Assembly: GCF_000203795.2 (NCBI RefSeq) | Contig: NW_006281111.1 | Span: forward strand, 275,201-339,200 | Source: Batrachochytrium dendrobatidis JAM81 | Taxonomy: Eukaryota > Chytridiomycota > Chytridiomycetes > Rhizophydiales | Reading direction: 5' to 3' | DNA length: 64,000 bases | Shown here: one piece after another, positions 49,254 through 62,134 of the stretch | Layout: the number at the start of each line of letters is the position of its first letter | How positions within the stretch are numbered: position 1 is the first letter of the stretch | The notes under the pieces: model-generated | What the model was told of the DNA's origin: nothing | What the model saw: only the letters and a program-made list of their open reading frames with translations | Databases searched by the model: none | Translations under genes and position numbers: made by a program

Positions 49254-52200
49254 CTAATCCATCACCAGTTCACTTACATTTGAAGGAAAAAGCCCCTTTC
49301 GGCCGTTCAAAGTGCCTGTCCACCAGCCTGGATCATCCTTGGAGGTGATCACTACAATCTCACCGACTTTAAATGAAAGTTCATCAGCTTCTGTAGCATT
49401 ATAGTCCTATGTAGAATACATTTAACAAGGTAATTGAAACCCCAAAATTCACGCATTGAGTGTCATTAATCGGCAGTATTAGCACAAACATAATATAAAG
49501 CAATGCCTACATAAAGAGCTGTGCATCTCGGAACTTTTTTAGCAGGTGGTGGTGGAGGAACAGGTTTCTTTTTAGCAGCTGCTGCAACCGCTGAAATGCT
49601 GCCAAGTTGATTGTTGGATCCATATGGAGTGGTGTTTCCAGATAAATTGGCGGCTCGCTGGCCAATAGATGATTGCAACGACTGATTGAGAATCTGTTGT
49701 GATTGCATTTGCTGCTGAACCTGATGATGCTGAACCTGATGCTGCTGAGGTTGCATTTGCTGTGGTGGTGACACGATGTGGTTTGGTGAGTGATACTGGT
49801 TGGCCGCAGAAGGTACATACTGGGCAGTGGGGTGATTCGTGACTTTGGTTTGCTTCTTTTGATTATCAAACAGAGTTCTTGGGAATGGCTTTGAATCTTT
49901 TGGTAAACCGGGACTTACTCGGATCTCAGTCACCTTGTTTGAATGTTTGGCAACAGGGAGTCGAACAGCATTGTCAACAATAAACCGAAGCTCCAAAATA
50001 CCGCCACTTTGCCAGGTTGTCTTTTTTACAGTATATTTAATACTTGAAATAGAATAGTAGTTGTAAGCAAACGCATTTCCACCATTAATTCAAAAATAAG
50101 CGATACGTACGTGTCTGTGAAATTGATCACCAAGGGACGCCCAGTGGCGATTTGGAATTTTTCGCTATAATTACAAAGCTGATCAGCAAAGCAAGTGTAT
50201 TATTTAAAAATATCAAAGATGGCATGATATTGGGTACCTAAGCACAGCAACAAGCTCTGTTTTTAAAACATTCTCAAAAATGTTGTCAAAATCCGATGCT
50301 ACGTGTAAAACAAAAAAGTCATCACATTTGGTACTGAGGGATAGACTCGAGATATCACCCAAAGGAATTTTGCGTTTCACGACCTTGACAAATTTCCCTT
50401 TGTTAGGACCATTTTTTTGTTTTTCGGCACCAATAAGGAACAAATGAGTGTCTGAAACAATAATTTCCCGCTGAGTTGGTTTGAAGTTCCGATCGTATTT
50501 TGTAACAGCATCAACAAAGCCTGCCTTCACATCTTTTCCTAAATATACATATAGCAACATAGCTTAATATCTCATACAATACTAACAGACAATCATATGA
50601 GATCTGAACCGAGCAGCTCGATAAGACAGCACAGTAGTGGCACAAGTCCAATCCTGTTCAAAATAAAGTACTAACCAACAAGACTTTTAAGAATTGGATT
50701 ATCTAGAAAATTGATATAGTCTCCGAGAAACTCGCGATTTAAACTAAATCTCTTTCTTTCCTTGTTGTTAAACATTACATCCGCTGCCTTTTTACGCATC
50801 TCCAAAAAGTACTTGCGACTCTTCCACCTGCGATAAGCACGCTGTATAATCTTGGCATAATGATGATACTTTCGATCACGCTGCTCTTCTAACAAAAACA
50901 ATGATTCTGGAGACTTGATAAAGACTTTGCCAACTCCAAGCTGCCATTCGCTCGGCTCCATGCATACCGAATTCATAACAATGCCAATGCCATCTTTTAT
51001 TGGACCTTGCCAATTTGGAAAGGTCTCTGGTGTTAGAATCGCAAACCTTGATTATATCCAAAAACAAGGTTATATAACTATTGTATTCAAAAATATTTGT
51101 AATACTGGCATCACAGATACCGTATATCTAAAATGTCTACAATTATCAATAGATTTAAAAAATGCAAGTGGTCATACCTCCGCAAAAACTTTTCAAAGGT
51201 GTTACGATAGCAAAAGCCAGCACGTCTAAAGCAACATGAATCACCCAAATCAGACACAATAAAAAACATACATCTTTAATAACAACGCATATAGACTTGC
51301 CTGACTTTAATGTTTTCCTTCAAATTCAGATATCGAACTTGATGCTCCACACGCTTGGAATCCCAGTCCTTGGCACGCTTTGTTTCGTTGGGCTTGATAC
51401 AACGTACATACGAAGGTGTAGACCGCATCAAGGTATCCACAAGCTCCTGGGATTGGTTCTAGATTCAAATTCCAAAACAAGGCAAGGCAATTAGCTATTG
51501 TTAAACTATCTTCATTACTTTGTCAATACAATTGAAACTACCTTGATTTTAAAAGAAACTGTCGTAGGACGCTTCTTATCAGAATCATCCACCTCTTCAG
51601 GAAACAAGTTGCGGATAAACTGACTAGATGGATAGTTTTTCAGAGTTTTGGCTTCATTAGCATTGAGCTCGAACAAAAAATAAACTTGAAGGCATAAAAT
51701 AAAATCACCTAGATGTAGTTTGCATCAGTTGAATAAGGTCCTTAAAAAGAGTGTCTTTGTTGGATTCGGTAAATCCGTCACAATCGTATGTGACTGACCC
51801 AGCATAATGATGAATAACAAATTGACTTTGAGTTCCCTGATAGTGCTTATGGCCACGAACGGCACCTTCCAATTTCTAAAAAAATTATTAGCTGATTGAT
51901 CAATGGTCATAACCAAAGAAAAATGGACAAAATTACAACATGGAGATACCATGGCTCAAAATGTAGCACCTACTTGAACAAACTTTTGGTCTGCTCCTTC
52001 CGTGACAGCATGCATTGTAAAGCAAACATCGTCAAGAATGGCCATAACTCCCGGAGGTTTCTGATTCATATAATGAAATTAAAGTATACATAGAATTAAT
52101 ATCTACTAAACACACTTTCCAAAGCAATACAGATGAAATACCTTGCTTTCAATCAGCTCAACTACAATCTTGTTGTTAAAATAGTCAATGGGTGTCCATT

Positions 52201-54787
52201 TGATCCCCTCTCGTTGATACTCTTCCTGCTCAGACTTTAGTGTGAGTTCAATAAAAATTTGTTGCAGCCGCTCATTGACATAATTGATGCAAAACTGCTC
52301 AAATCCATTCTTATCAAAAATCTCAAAACCAAAAATGTCTAGTACCCCAAGGCACAGGATTTGATTATTGCGTATCATATTTTTAGCCAAGTCTGCCATG
52401 GCACGGTTAACTGCTTGAACAACCCAGTCAAAAACTCGACTATATAGTGCTTTGGAAAGAGCATCTCGAGTATTTTGCGCCTGCTCCACGTTAAGCGGTA
52501 CATTGTACATAGATGCACGCTTAGAGCCAATTCCTCCAGTACGCATCACTCGGCTATGATCAATCATATGCATTTTCAAAGCAATTAATTAGCATAAATT
52601 TCAGTTACAAAAATAAATGTCGAGCATTTTCAAAGCTGTATATGCTGTATACCTTAGTAAGCTTCCCTGGAGCATCTCCACCGATACACCCTATAATAAA
52701 TTGCAAAAATGTATTAAAACTCATGTTAAGCAAGGACACATTTGCCAAATTACATAGTTACCAGTAGATATGCTGGAAACTCTAGTGTTTGCACATCTCG
52801 AATAACTGCAGTTCCAGGTTGCTCTCCTTCTACAAAATCAATATTTCCAATATGCAAAATAGCAGCAACCAGTCCCAATATGGCATGCTTATCGGCAACG
52901 GATATTTGGCATACATCCATGGCAGCTTTCATGCCATTAAACTCTTCCACGTCGTTGATCCCATCAGCATGATATTCCCCACTCGTATTCAAGTAATGAA
53001 AATACTTTGGCTCCATCATGCCAAGCTGTTCCTTTTCTGTGGCAGATGCGGCTGTCGTCATTTGGTAAAAAATATGGAAATTACGCTCGCCTTTGCTGGG
53101 ACCAACTACTCTAGACTAGTCAGACACAATATCAGTTAATGTTGATCTTGGTTGGTTGAAAGTATACTAACTCAAACTAATGGATTGTATAATACATACC
53201 TTTTCTAAAAGAAAGTTGGAAATCTTGCCACCCATGGGAGACCCATTTTTCGAAAAATTAATTTCAAAATACTTTCCCTAGATGTACACAGAATTAGTAA
53301 AAGTCGTTGAAACAAGGTTATGAAAACAAGACTGCACTTACAAAGCGACTCGAATTATTATTACGCAAAGTTTTTGCATTTCCAAAAGATTCAAGCAAAG
53401 GATTCGAGCCAAGAATAATGCGTTTGATCTCATCAACTAAACCAGCTGTAGTGCCCGACCCTCTGCTTGAGACAGCAGCAATATAGTTCCTAAATAGGGA
53501 ATACGTAACCATTTAAAAATTCTATACAATATAAACTAGACATTACAATATGAATAAAAACACGTACATGATAAGCTTCGCCGACTCAGTTTTTCCTAAA
53601 TAACAAAGTCTGTCAGATTGGGAATACAAGATTTGGCTAATAGTAAAATGGCCAAAATAGACATAAATTCATGTTTTAGCTAATGTACCTGCTCCACTTT
53701 CTCCACTGATGATAACACATTGATTTTCTTCGTCAACAATCATATTTTGAAACCTATATACACCAAAGAAATATTGAGTATCCAAATTTGAAAAACAAAG
53801 GCATGAGATTCATCCAAGACACGTACATTTTGTCTGCAAGCGCATATATATGTGGAGGGTGCTCATATGCTGCCGATCCATGATATGTTTCTGTGACAAA
53901 CGAGTGAATTTTAAAATGGGCGTAAGCGTACCAAGTCAAATGTCAATCTTGGACAGGATGGAGTTTACCTATTTCTTTGTCTGTAAAGTACGGAAGTTTC
54001 TTGAATGGGTTTACTATAAACAACAGTAGTGTTTCAAATGAAAAGTAAGATTTTAAACTTTAACAACAATGCATGAGGTTATCAAAAGAGCACAAGTGGT
54101 TTCAAACCAAAAATCTATATAAGCTCGATTGTTTGCATGATGCGTACCTGCAACAAGAGTCGGTCCTGTATATGTAGAAATAGATTAATGCAGCATTAAA
54201 GTTAATTTTCCCAATGTCCATTATTGACAGAATGCCAAGATCATATCAAGACGGTCAACTTTTTACGATATACACAAGCTAATATTGGAAAATCAACACA
54301 ATGATGGTAGCGTTACCAATATACGTAAACATCAGATCTGCCTGGATTCTAAATTAAAACATTGAAGAATTAGATGGGACATGATATGACTCCAGTTGTG
54401 GCATTAATTTAATGAATGGCAACGCCAAAGTTGGCTACTACAGTTTGTGAAATAAGGGAAGCGCTTGATAATCTTGACAAGGGCAAACTACGAGCCAATA
54501 AACGAGAGCTAAAGCTCTCCTCAGAGACCCATTTTAAGTGTTGTAAACCAGGGCATGATATCAGAAACTCACCTTTTTTTGAGATTGTCTGTAATCTGGT
54601 CATCAGTAACTTTACTCAACAACACCATGTCTTCCACGCCCTGTTATCCATCCAAACAAAATGTAAATGACCACAAATTAATAGTCTGTATTGGCAGATA
54701 ATACTAGCCAAGAACCAAAAAGAATGAACACTAGTCTACGACATTTACATTTTGGCCCTGATTCTTTGAAGACCATTGAAAACTCAT
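49254..54787 (-). CDS. MYO1: Class I myosin (long-tailed, TH1-SH3)
   Basis: This actin-based motor acts in endocytosis and cortical actin patches. The start at 54787 ([13 protein letters not shown]) joins [20 protein letters not shown]. Motor-head signatures follow: [20 protein letters not shown], the P-loop GESGAGKTESAK, switch I NNNSSRFGKYFEI, and [20 protein letters not shown]. Next come [12 protein letters not shown] and [20 protein letters not shown]. One or two IQ motifs ([15 protein letters not shown]) lead to the TH1 membrane-binding tail ([31 protein letters not shown]). A Gln/His-rich linker (49690-49760) precedes [16 protein letters not shown]. The C-terminal SH3 is [40 protein letters not shown], stop at 49254. 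No acidic WASP-like (CA) tail follows the SH3, unlike Dikarya Myo3/5. About 25 short introns. Confidence 0.95.
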
Positions 54788-55515
54788 ACTGTCTTGAAGA
54801 CCACTTTAACTAGAGGCTCAACTACTCAACAAGAACCTGAATACTGACTGTAAAAATCCAATAGAATTAGTCGATAATATGATTGACTGAGTTGTAAGTG
54901 TATTGGGTTCACCAAAAAAACAATATATTAAATACCTCGTCTGTAGAACGACCTAATATAGCTGAAAGATACTGAAAGATGCTGAAAGTGGAAAACAGTC
55001 AGATCGAGATATTCAATCAAGTTTGGTTTAAACAATTTAGATGTTGGTTATTGACTCGACCATAAGTTGCAATCGCATATATCCAGAATCGATAATCGCA
55101 TACAACTGTTGTCAATGCATTGACTATTGTTCGTATGGAATGAAGCTTAATCTCTAACTCGACCGATTACACCATCTTGTCATACTACCAAATCGATCCT
55201 TATTTGATAAACTACTATTTGTATGATAATGTCTGCAATATATTTTAAACTCGACTGCATTCTCTCGTTGCATCCACAATCAACCACCACTCTGCTAGCC
55301 AATCTTTTCATAAGGCGTTAATCTACTGTTGTATTTATTGGTAAAAATGTTTGGCCAAATCGTTCAAATTAATTTCTTGTAATTGGAGCCAATTTCTTCC
55401 TGAACTGCTCGACACTTTATTAGAATCTAGTTTCTGTTGCTGCGTCTATTTCTGAATCACTTGCAAACAAGTCAGTCTTTTCAAGCGTTTAAAATCTTGG
55501 GAAAACATCAAGTCA
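54788..55515. promoter_or_regulatory. Divergent promoter region, myosin I / CDC43
   Basis: 728 bp head-to-head. AT-rich, with two imperfect short direct repeats of CTGAAAGATA near 54963-54985. No ORF or element copy recognised. Confidence 0.5.
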
Positions 55516-57390
55516 ATGCAACCTTTAGCAACTTCCGACTATGATGTTGACGCAAAATACTTTGCGACTCATCTGCGCATCTTACCGAGTCATTATACCC
55601 AGGCAGATACAAGCAGGTGAATTGCAGATATCAAATAATTTTGAACTCTCGTATCAAGAGTTAGAATTATCTATCAATATTTGTTTTGTGTATTTAACTT
55701 TCAGCAAACTTGATTTGCCAATTCAATTAACACACTGCTGTAGGATGACATTGGGCTACTTTTGTGTTGGTGGACTGGATCTGCTAGGAAAGCTCGAGAC
55801 ACATATCTCGCAGCATCAACGCACTGCGTGGATTGACTGGATATATGCTCAGCAAATCCATCCATCAGAACATTGTAGGTTTTATACTTGCCTTGACTAG
55901 TCGATACACTACTTTTGAATTTTTATTCCATCGTTTTCAAATATAATCTTGATCGTTTGATCCTCAATCTCAGTATTCATTTGTATCTTCATTTGCCACG
56001 CCATTATTTTGTTTGAATAATGTGTTAATGTATTGTCATGTTTAAATTCTGCACGTCCACACTGTCCAATATGCTATTGTAGTTGGCCCCGACTCGGGTG
56101 TCTGTGGATTTCGAGGATCTCCATTCATTGGGGCCAAGTACGACTGTGCTCATGCAAGTAACCCAAATCATAATTACCATATTGCATTCTATACTGCATT
56201 AATAATCAATTATATACAACCATTTAAACCATATAGTCAACCGCAGTTCATTCTGGAGATATATCTCATATTACAATGACATATACAGCGCTTGCTCTTC
56301 TTCTCACTCTAGAAGATGATCTATCGCGTGTAGATCGTGAAGCAATTATTGGGTCATTAGCACGTTTACAATGTGAAGATGGGTGGTAAGCACATGTCTA
56401 TTTAAAACCTGGTTGCTGAACAAGTGTATACTATTTTCAATTAATGGCAATTGTCATTGTAGTTTTTCTCCCACTTTAGACAGCTATGAAAAGGACATGC
56501 GGTTTTTATACTGTGCATGTGCCATTAGTTTTATTCTCTCTGACTGGCGCGGAGTAAACAAAATCAAAGCTCGAGAATATATCATGGCTTCGCGGGTAAG
56601 TGCTCAATCGATACCAGTCATTGGTGCTGAATAGCTGGCTACATTTAAAATTTTACTTGACCAAGCTTGTACTTACCAATTGTAACGGCTTGATATATTG
56701 CAATACTTTGCGTATGTAAGGCTTTTGATTACGGCTATGGACAGGGACCTGGGCACGAATCCCATGGTATTGTAAAAGATTGGTTTTTATCGACTAAATA
56801 ACTGATATTCTATGCTTGGATTGATAACATGTTGCGTATTGCAGGTGGTTCTACCTATTGTGCGATTGCATCACTATGGCTTATGAATGATCTCGGCGAC
56901 GATGTGATCAATAAAGAAAAGACAATATTTTGGCTACTTTCTCGTCAAGAAACTGGATTTCAGGGCCGTATCAATAAGGCGCCAGACACTTGTTACTCTT
57001 TTTGGGTTGGTGCATGCCTAGAGGTAAAAACTATGTTGCTAATCCATCCTTTTTTTGTAGTCAATAAAACAATGCTATTTGTTTTATAATTTGCCAAGAC
57101 TTGAAAACTGACAATATATTATCGTGGCGACTTTTAACTAGATGCTCGGCTCATACCAACAAATTGTAGACGTGAATGCATTGCACGAGTTCTTGATTCT
57201 CACACATAGTAAACATGGCGGCTATAGTAAAATTCCAAAAAACTACCCAGACATTTTACATTCGTACATGGGTTTTGCCGGTCTTGCTATTTCTGGAAAG
57301 CCAGGACTAGGAAAGCTCGTTTCTGCCTTGGGGATTTCACAGCGCTCATTTGATTTTTGGAAGAATCTAGGTTTAAAGGCACGGTCTTGA
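55516..57390 (+). CDS. CDC43: Geranylgeranyltransferase type I beta subunit
   Basis: This prenylates CaaL proteins such as Rho and Cdc42 with the shared alpha subunit. The start at 55516 gives MQPLATSDYDVDAKYFATHL, RILPSHYTQADTSR. Later exons: GYFCVGGLDLLGKLE, QQIHPSE, CGFRGSPFIGAK, HITMTYTALALLLTLEDDLS, LQCEDGCFSPTLDSYEKDMR and FLYCACAISFILSDW. Then FDYGYGQGPGHESHGGSTYC, KAPDTCYSFWVGACLE (zinc-ligand D-x-C pair) and SKHGGYSKIPKNYPDILHSY (zinc-ligand His). It ends FWKNLGLKARS, stop 57388-57390. The prenyltransferase alpha-alpha barrel repeats are evident. DTCYSFW plus a short C-terminus suits GGTase-I rather than farnesyltransferase or Rab GGTase, though the distinction is by eye. Confidence 0.88.
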
Positions 57391-57654
57391 GTTTAAGGAT
57401 ATTTTAGCACGTTTATTGGTTAGCTTGTGATTAGCTTTGGGTTTGAATCTTTTGATTCAAAAACGCTTCAAGCCTAAACAAATCTTTAATGCTTTTTGAA
57501 CTTATATAAATTGCATTTCAAAGTTAAATCTAAGCTATGTTTCTTCACAAACGGCATTTCTAAAAAGCAAAAGTTGAAAAAACAAGCTTATAACAGCCAT
57601 TGTATTGATAAAGTTGCTTTGCATACTTTTTAAATGCCATGGATTGCAGATATC

Positions 57655-59213
57655 TCATTGGGCTTTGGCAAAACGCTCTGAAACGTTCTTCCAATTGACG
57701 ACGCTCCAGATTGCTTTCAGATAATCTGGACGGACATTTTTGTATTGAAGATAGTATGCATGCTCCCACACATCAACTCCAAGTAATGGCACCAGATCTA
57801 GCCACCATATTAAAGCAGTATTAGAAATATATATTCAGCCGTAATCTGCAACATAAAAAACTACCAGAGCTACTATAAAAGAGTATAAGCAAAAATCAAC
57901 ACATACGGATAAGAGGATCTTGATTGGCTGTTGTAGCAATTTCCAGACGGTTTTCAGCCTTGTTCAGCCCAAGCCATCCCCAACCACTACCTTGCACTCC
58001 TGCAGCCTGGTTAGCAAAGTTTTTTTTGAATTCATCCAACGAACCAAAATCCCGATTGATGGCGGCAAGAAGAGATTTGTCATGTAGCTCGCCAGCTCCA
58101 GATTTAGGAGATCCAAGATTGGTCCAGAATATGCTAATTGCACAAAGATTTCAGATATTAAAACAGTTTGCATTTAAATGCCAGTTGCCATTCATGTATT
58201 CCAAATTAGCAAGGCATTAATGGATATTAAATTCAGCAGCTATGCTTTATAATCAAATGAAAAGACATTGATTCAATACCTGTGGTTAATATGTCCGCCA
58301 CCATTGAACTTGATAGCACCCTGAAGTGCGATCTGAGAAGCAACATCGTTCTTTTCAATTGCACCATGGAGCTTCTCCTCCGCAATATTAAGATTGTTGA
58401 CATATGCCTGATGATGTTTCGAGTGATGGAGCTGCATAATTTCGGCTAAACAAATCCGGATTAAAAATTAATGGCATTCTATATTAGTCAATTATAGCAT
58501 GTTGTGTCATGGACTGGTTGACAATTCAGTGGTATTGTTGGTGGTGATTGACATGCAAACAACTGTTGCATTACTGACATGTGCAATCATTGTTGTTGAA
58601 CTAGATTGCGATTGTATCCGTGATTCAGAATACAACAAATGAATGTACATAATTGTATCAACAGCACCAGACCACTCAAACACAACACATGTATTGCAAT
58701 ACATGAATCTGGGTTTAGATTTGGTGATTGTACAGTGTATGGTTATGCCAAGAATGAGGAAAGGGCAGGTTCAAAAAAAAATCTTGATTCAAAACTATAG
58801 TTTGATTGTGTCAGCATCATATGATGGTTGTTATGTTTGAAAGGGTTGAAAATGATAATTGAAGGAACAGTGCAGTCGATGCAAGTTTCATTTTACGTGA
58901 ATACGACTGTAAATCTAATGTACATACCAGAAATAAACGGCTCCAGCTGTTGAGGAAATACACATCGTCATACCCATAATAACAATAGCTATTAGTGCCA
59001 TATGGAATGCCATAAACCCATTATATGTCTTGAAAGGCCAATAGAAAAATGCTCCACAACTGAATGAGTATTTTAACTTACAGCATTGAAGTCGTAAGGA
59101 AGATCAGGCAGAGTATGCTTGAAACAAATAGAAACAGTCTGAACTGGAGCAGTAGCAAGAACTCGGCCAACTTTGGCTGATGCAGCAGTCTTGATAGCAG
59201 ATTGTACCAACAT
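57655..59213 (-). CDS. SOD2: Mitochondrial manganese superoxide dismutase
   Basis: Disproportionates superoxide in the mitochondrial matrix. The start at 59213 gives a basic, Ser/Ala-rich presequence ([20 protein letters not shown]). Mature sequence: [12 protein letters not shown], then a 19-nt exon (58928-58946) encoding LEPFIS plus one base, then [20 protein letters not shown]. Later: [34 protein letters not shown] and [19 protein letters not shown]. The metal ligands (His of LHHSKH, His of GGHINHS, Asp and His of DVWEH) are all present. The end is [12 protein letters not shown], stop 57655. The 480-bp intron after the microexon contains a MITE. The gene converges on CDC43. Confidence 0.95.
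58505..58912 (-). mobile_element. MITE copy inside a SOD2 intron
   Basis: One terminus, TTTTACGTGAATACGACTGT then AA, ends at 58912. The next about 380 bp is almost identical, inverted, to 62805-63190. The other terminus is missing: similarity fades near 58505. The intron's 5' splice site (58927) is about 15 bp from the element end, so it may be a 5'-truncated insertion that the spliceosome tolerates. Confidence 0.88.
58928..58946 (-). other. SOD2: 19-nt microexon of SOD2
   Basis: Between AACAG (acceptor) and GTATGT (donor) lies CTGGAGCCGTTTATTTCTG. It restores the family sequence DFNA-LEPFIS-AEIMQL across exons that otherwise join out of phase. Confidence 0.85.
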
Positions 59214-60130
59214 TTTTGATCAATTCAATAGTCACAAATTTGGCAGAAACAGATTTGCAGCCAAGACAATAAAGGCATCCAGCCTATCACGCGATCAACT
59301 AGCTGGCACATGCTTACATAGACTGCGTTGCTATTGGCTACAGCATATCAAACTCTTTACAATGCATTCGAGTAACAGACTAAAATGTTTAATTTTAAAA
59401 GCTCATTCCAGGCTTGCATTTGAATGCAATATAATTTGCAATCCATTAATCAACTCTTGTATTGTTATAATTGAATACCCAACTTCACTTGCAGCCGTAT
59501 TCGCGTAAAATGAACCACTAAACTAAAATACATAATGAACTGCCATGCTTGATTGGTGTCAAACTTACTGGATAACAACGTGCCTTTTAAACTCATTAGT
59601 CCACTGGTATTTCTCCTTCATGCTCATTACTGTACAAAATATAGAGTGAATGTTCACATCTCTGTTTCACATCCTAGACATCTTTTCAACCTTTAACTTT
59701 CTTTTTTTCAATCCAAGCATTGGGTGACCGGTATGGAAACAACTGTTGCATTCCTGAGATTGCTTTTTAAACTAGAGTGCAAACGTATCTGATATTAGAA
59801 TAGAGTTTCAATAGAAAAAGTCATCAATATCCAATAACGAATATGTAATGATTGCTTATTTTGAAGCAAAATAGAGTCATTACAAGATCAATACAAAAAT
59901 ATTTCATTCTACATGAATACGACTGTAAAACGTACATTGGTTTGCCATACAAAAATGCCGTTTCATTTTGTGTGCGTGCATACAGTTGCATCCAGATTTT
60001 TGATGACTTGAAAGAGTCAATTGGATTTGATGTGATTATTTTCTGCAATCACAAAGCAATCAAATATGGCATATATGTCGACCGCTTTGACTTGGTGTAA
60101 TAGACATGATATGACCCAATCTAAATTTTA
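59214..60130. other. Intergenic region, SOD2 start to LRRC56 stop
   Basis: It holds the SOD2 promoter and a two-ended element copy (59489-59928). Nothing else recognised. Confidence 0.5.
59489..59928. mobile_element. MITE copy with both ends
   Basis: The left end is TTGCAGCCGTATTCGCG then TAAAATGAACCAC. The right end from the other strand is TTACAGTCGTATTCATG then TAGAATGAAAT. Body about 440 bp. The interior shares TTGGGTGAxxGxxTGGAAACAAC then TGTTGCATTC with the 6.6- and 34.6-kb copies. The left inner repeat AACCACTAAA matches the right ends at 41.7 and 63.2 kb. Confidence 0.8.
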
Positions 60131-62134
60131 TTAGTATATATGATATCGATTGAGTGGTGGCCGTAAATCATCAACAAGCGTGACCCCAACATCCTCTTGC
60201 TGTCTATATTTTGCTGTAACAGATGATATGTTGATGCGTCTACGCGATCTGCCTATATCAATCTGATGTTTAGGCGCGCTAGTGGGTGGAGTTGGAACTG
60301 ATGCAGTCCCAGCTAATTGTGTATAAAAATTAGAATTAATGATAGAGGAAGTGAAATATAAACCATTATTGGCTACTCTAATACATAGATCAAGTGGACT
60401 ATATAAAATAAATACCATTTGTTCCATTAGGACATTTACTATTTAACTCTGTTTTTTCTGTAAAGACAATTTGAGAAAGTGTATTGGAAGTAGCAGACAA
60501 TAATAAATTTGCTGTCGGCATTTGACTATTTAGTAATGTCGCATTTTTGTTTTCTGAATTCGACAGTGTTGGCAATTCAACAATATTCATGCCGACCAAA
60601 GGTATCCTTTTTTCAACACATTCTGTACAAGAAGTTGATGGACTAGAAGGATGATCCACCGTAAATGATGCATCCTCAAAAGCAGCTGAATAATTTGATG
60701 TCGATGTAGACCGTGGCCGATCTTTACGTCGAGCACGAAGAAGCATAATAGGATTTCCCGTTAAAACAGTGCTTATACCTAATAAAAACACTATTGTTAA
60801 GCAAATACGCCTTTCACAATAATCATCCGTGACTACCAGCACATCTTAAGCAGGATTACCATGTGTTAGATTGCTACCAGTATCTGATACTATGACTTTA
60901 CTGTGTATAGAGCCGAATCGACTTTGAGCAGTAGCGGGGCGTATTGGGACCCCATGTGGCTTATCTCCACTCTTTTCTAAAGCATTACTACACGCTTTAA
61001 ACAATGCACTAGGATATTCTGCTGCAAGGTTAGAACGCACACGAAGCAAAAGTGACAATTATTAGATGATAAAATTAGAGTTATCACAAGTATTCCCGCT
61101 TATTTGGTGTATGTACCTGTGTTAATGTTAAAGTTGGTTTCGTATTGAACATGCAGCTCTCCAATACTATAATCATCAAGTATTTTAAGCTGAGGGATAG
61201 TCTTTCCAATAATTTCTCTATAAGCCTGAATAGTATCTATGAATTTTCCTTTGGGATCATCCATGTTCTTATTCAATACTTTTTGAAAAAGATCCAAAGG
61301 ATTTCCCTGCAAACTCAGCTCCTCAAGATTTGGACATACTGCAAGATGCTCTATCTGTTCAAGATCCGATATAAGATTACTAGCAATCAATAAGATAAAA
61401 ACAATTCCTGTTAGCTTGCCAATCCTTTTATATTTGTGCATGAAAATTGGAATAGGTTCTCAGTATAAATGCCTATATAAACGGCCATATCATTGACTAT
61501 TTAAAACTAAAATCTACCTTTCTAGATCCAAAATCTCCAATTCCTCTAGCATACCAATACTACTTATATCTGTAATGCGGTTATATGCTAGATACAATTC
61601 CTTAAGTGAGCGTAGCGATCCAATTCCGTCAATAAACGCAAGCTCACATCGTGGCATCCATAAAACTCGCAGATTGGTAAACCCTGTACCCAAGTCTCTG
61701 TATAGATTTAGTGAAACTTTGGTTTGCTATGACAATACAAGATGAATACCTAATGCATTCAACATGGCTATTGTTCAACTTGAGCTGCTCTATATTCGGA
61801 ACAAACTTTCCTGGTGGTTCAATGAATTAATACATTCGACTAACCAAACCACATTTTATACACCACTAGTATAGACCAGCTACTTACCTAGTTGGCCAAG
61901 TCCAATGCTTCTGCTATCTACTTGTATTTCCAAGAACTTGACACAATTAAGATCTGTGACTCCTGTTAAAGAAATCTAATCAAAACAGACCCAAAAAATC
62001 GTCATGAACGAGTTAATAGGGAATCGGTCAATGTTGCTCTATCCTACTGCTATACTAATCACTCATGCTTGTACCAATTTTTCTTGAGAAAGATAATCGT
62101 CTAACAGATCTGTCAATTCTGTATTCAGAGGCAT
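60131..62134 (-). CDS. LRRC56: Leucine-rich repeat-containing protein 56
   Basis: LRRC56 is a ciliary protein linked to IFT-dependent outer dynein arm delivery. The start at 62134 gives MPLNTELTDLLDDYLSQEKL. Later exons read VTDLNCVKFLEIQVDS, LGQLGKFVPNIEQLKLNNSH, VECIRDLGTGFTNLRVLWMP, RCELAFIDGIGSLRSLKELY and LAYNRITDISSIGMLEELEI, LDLER. Then NLISDLEQIEHLAVCPNLEE, LSLQGNP and GKTIPQLKILDDYSIGEL. The first residues, the 'ILWxxRCxL' turn and the LRR spacing match LRRC56 closely. The later SNLTHGNP and LTGNPIMLLRARRKDRP correspond to the conserved 'LTHG...GNPxxxLRxRR' motif of the family. The Ser/Thr-rich tail ends LRPPLNRYHIY at 60131. The start exon could lie farther upstream. Confidence 0.9.

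Noticed and set aside
55541..55900. 119-residue ORF overlapping the CDC43 start
   Set aside because: It reads through introns in a different frame from the exon starting at 55516, which gives a family-consistent N-terminus.
58643..58840. 65-residue ORF near-identical to one at 62877-63074
   Set aside because: It lies inside the duplicated MITE, and in the SOD2 intron it is antisense to the gene. Repeat identity explains it.
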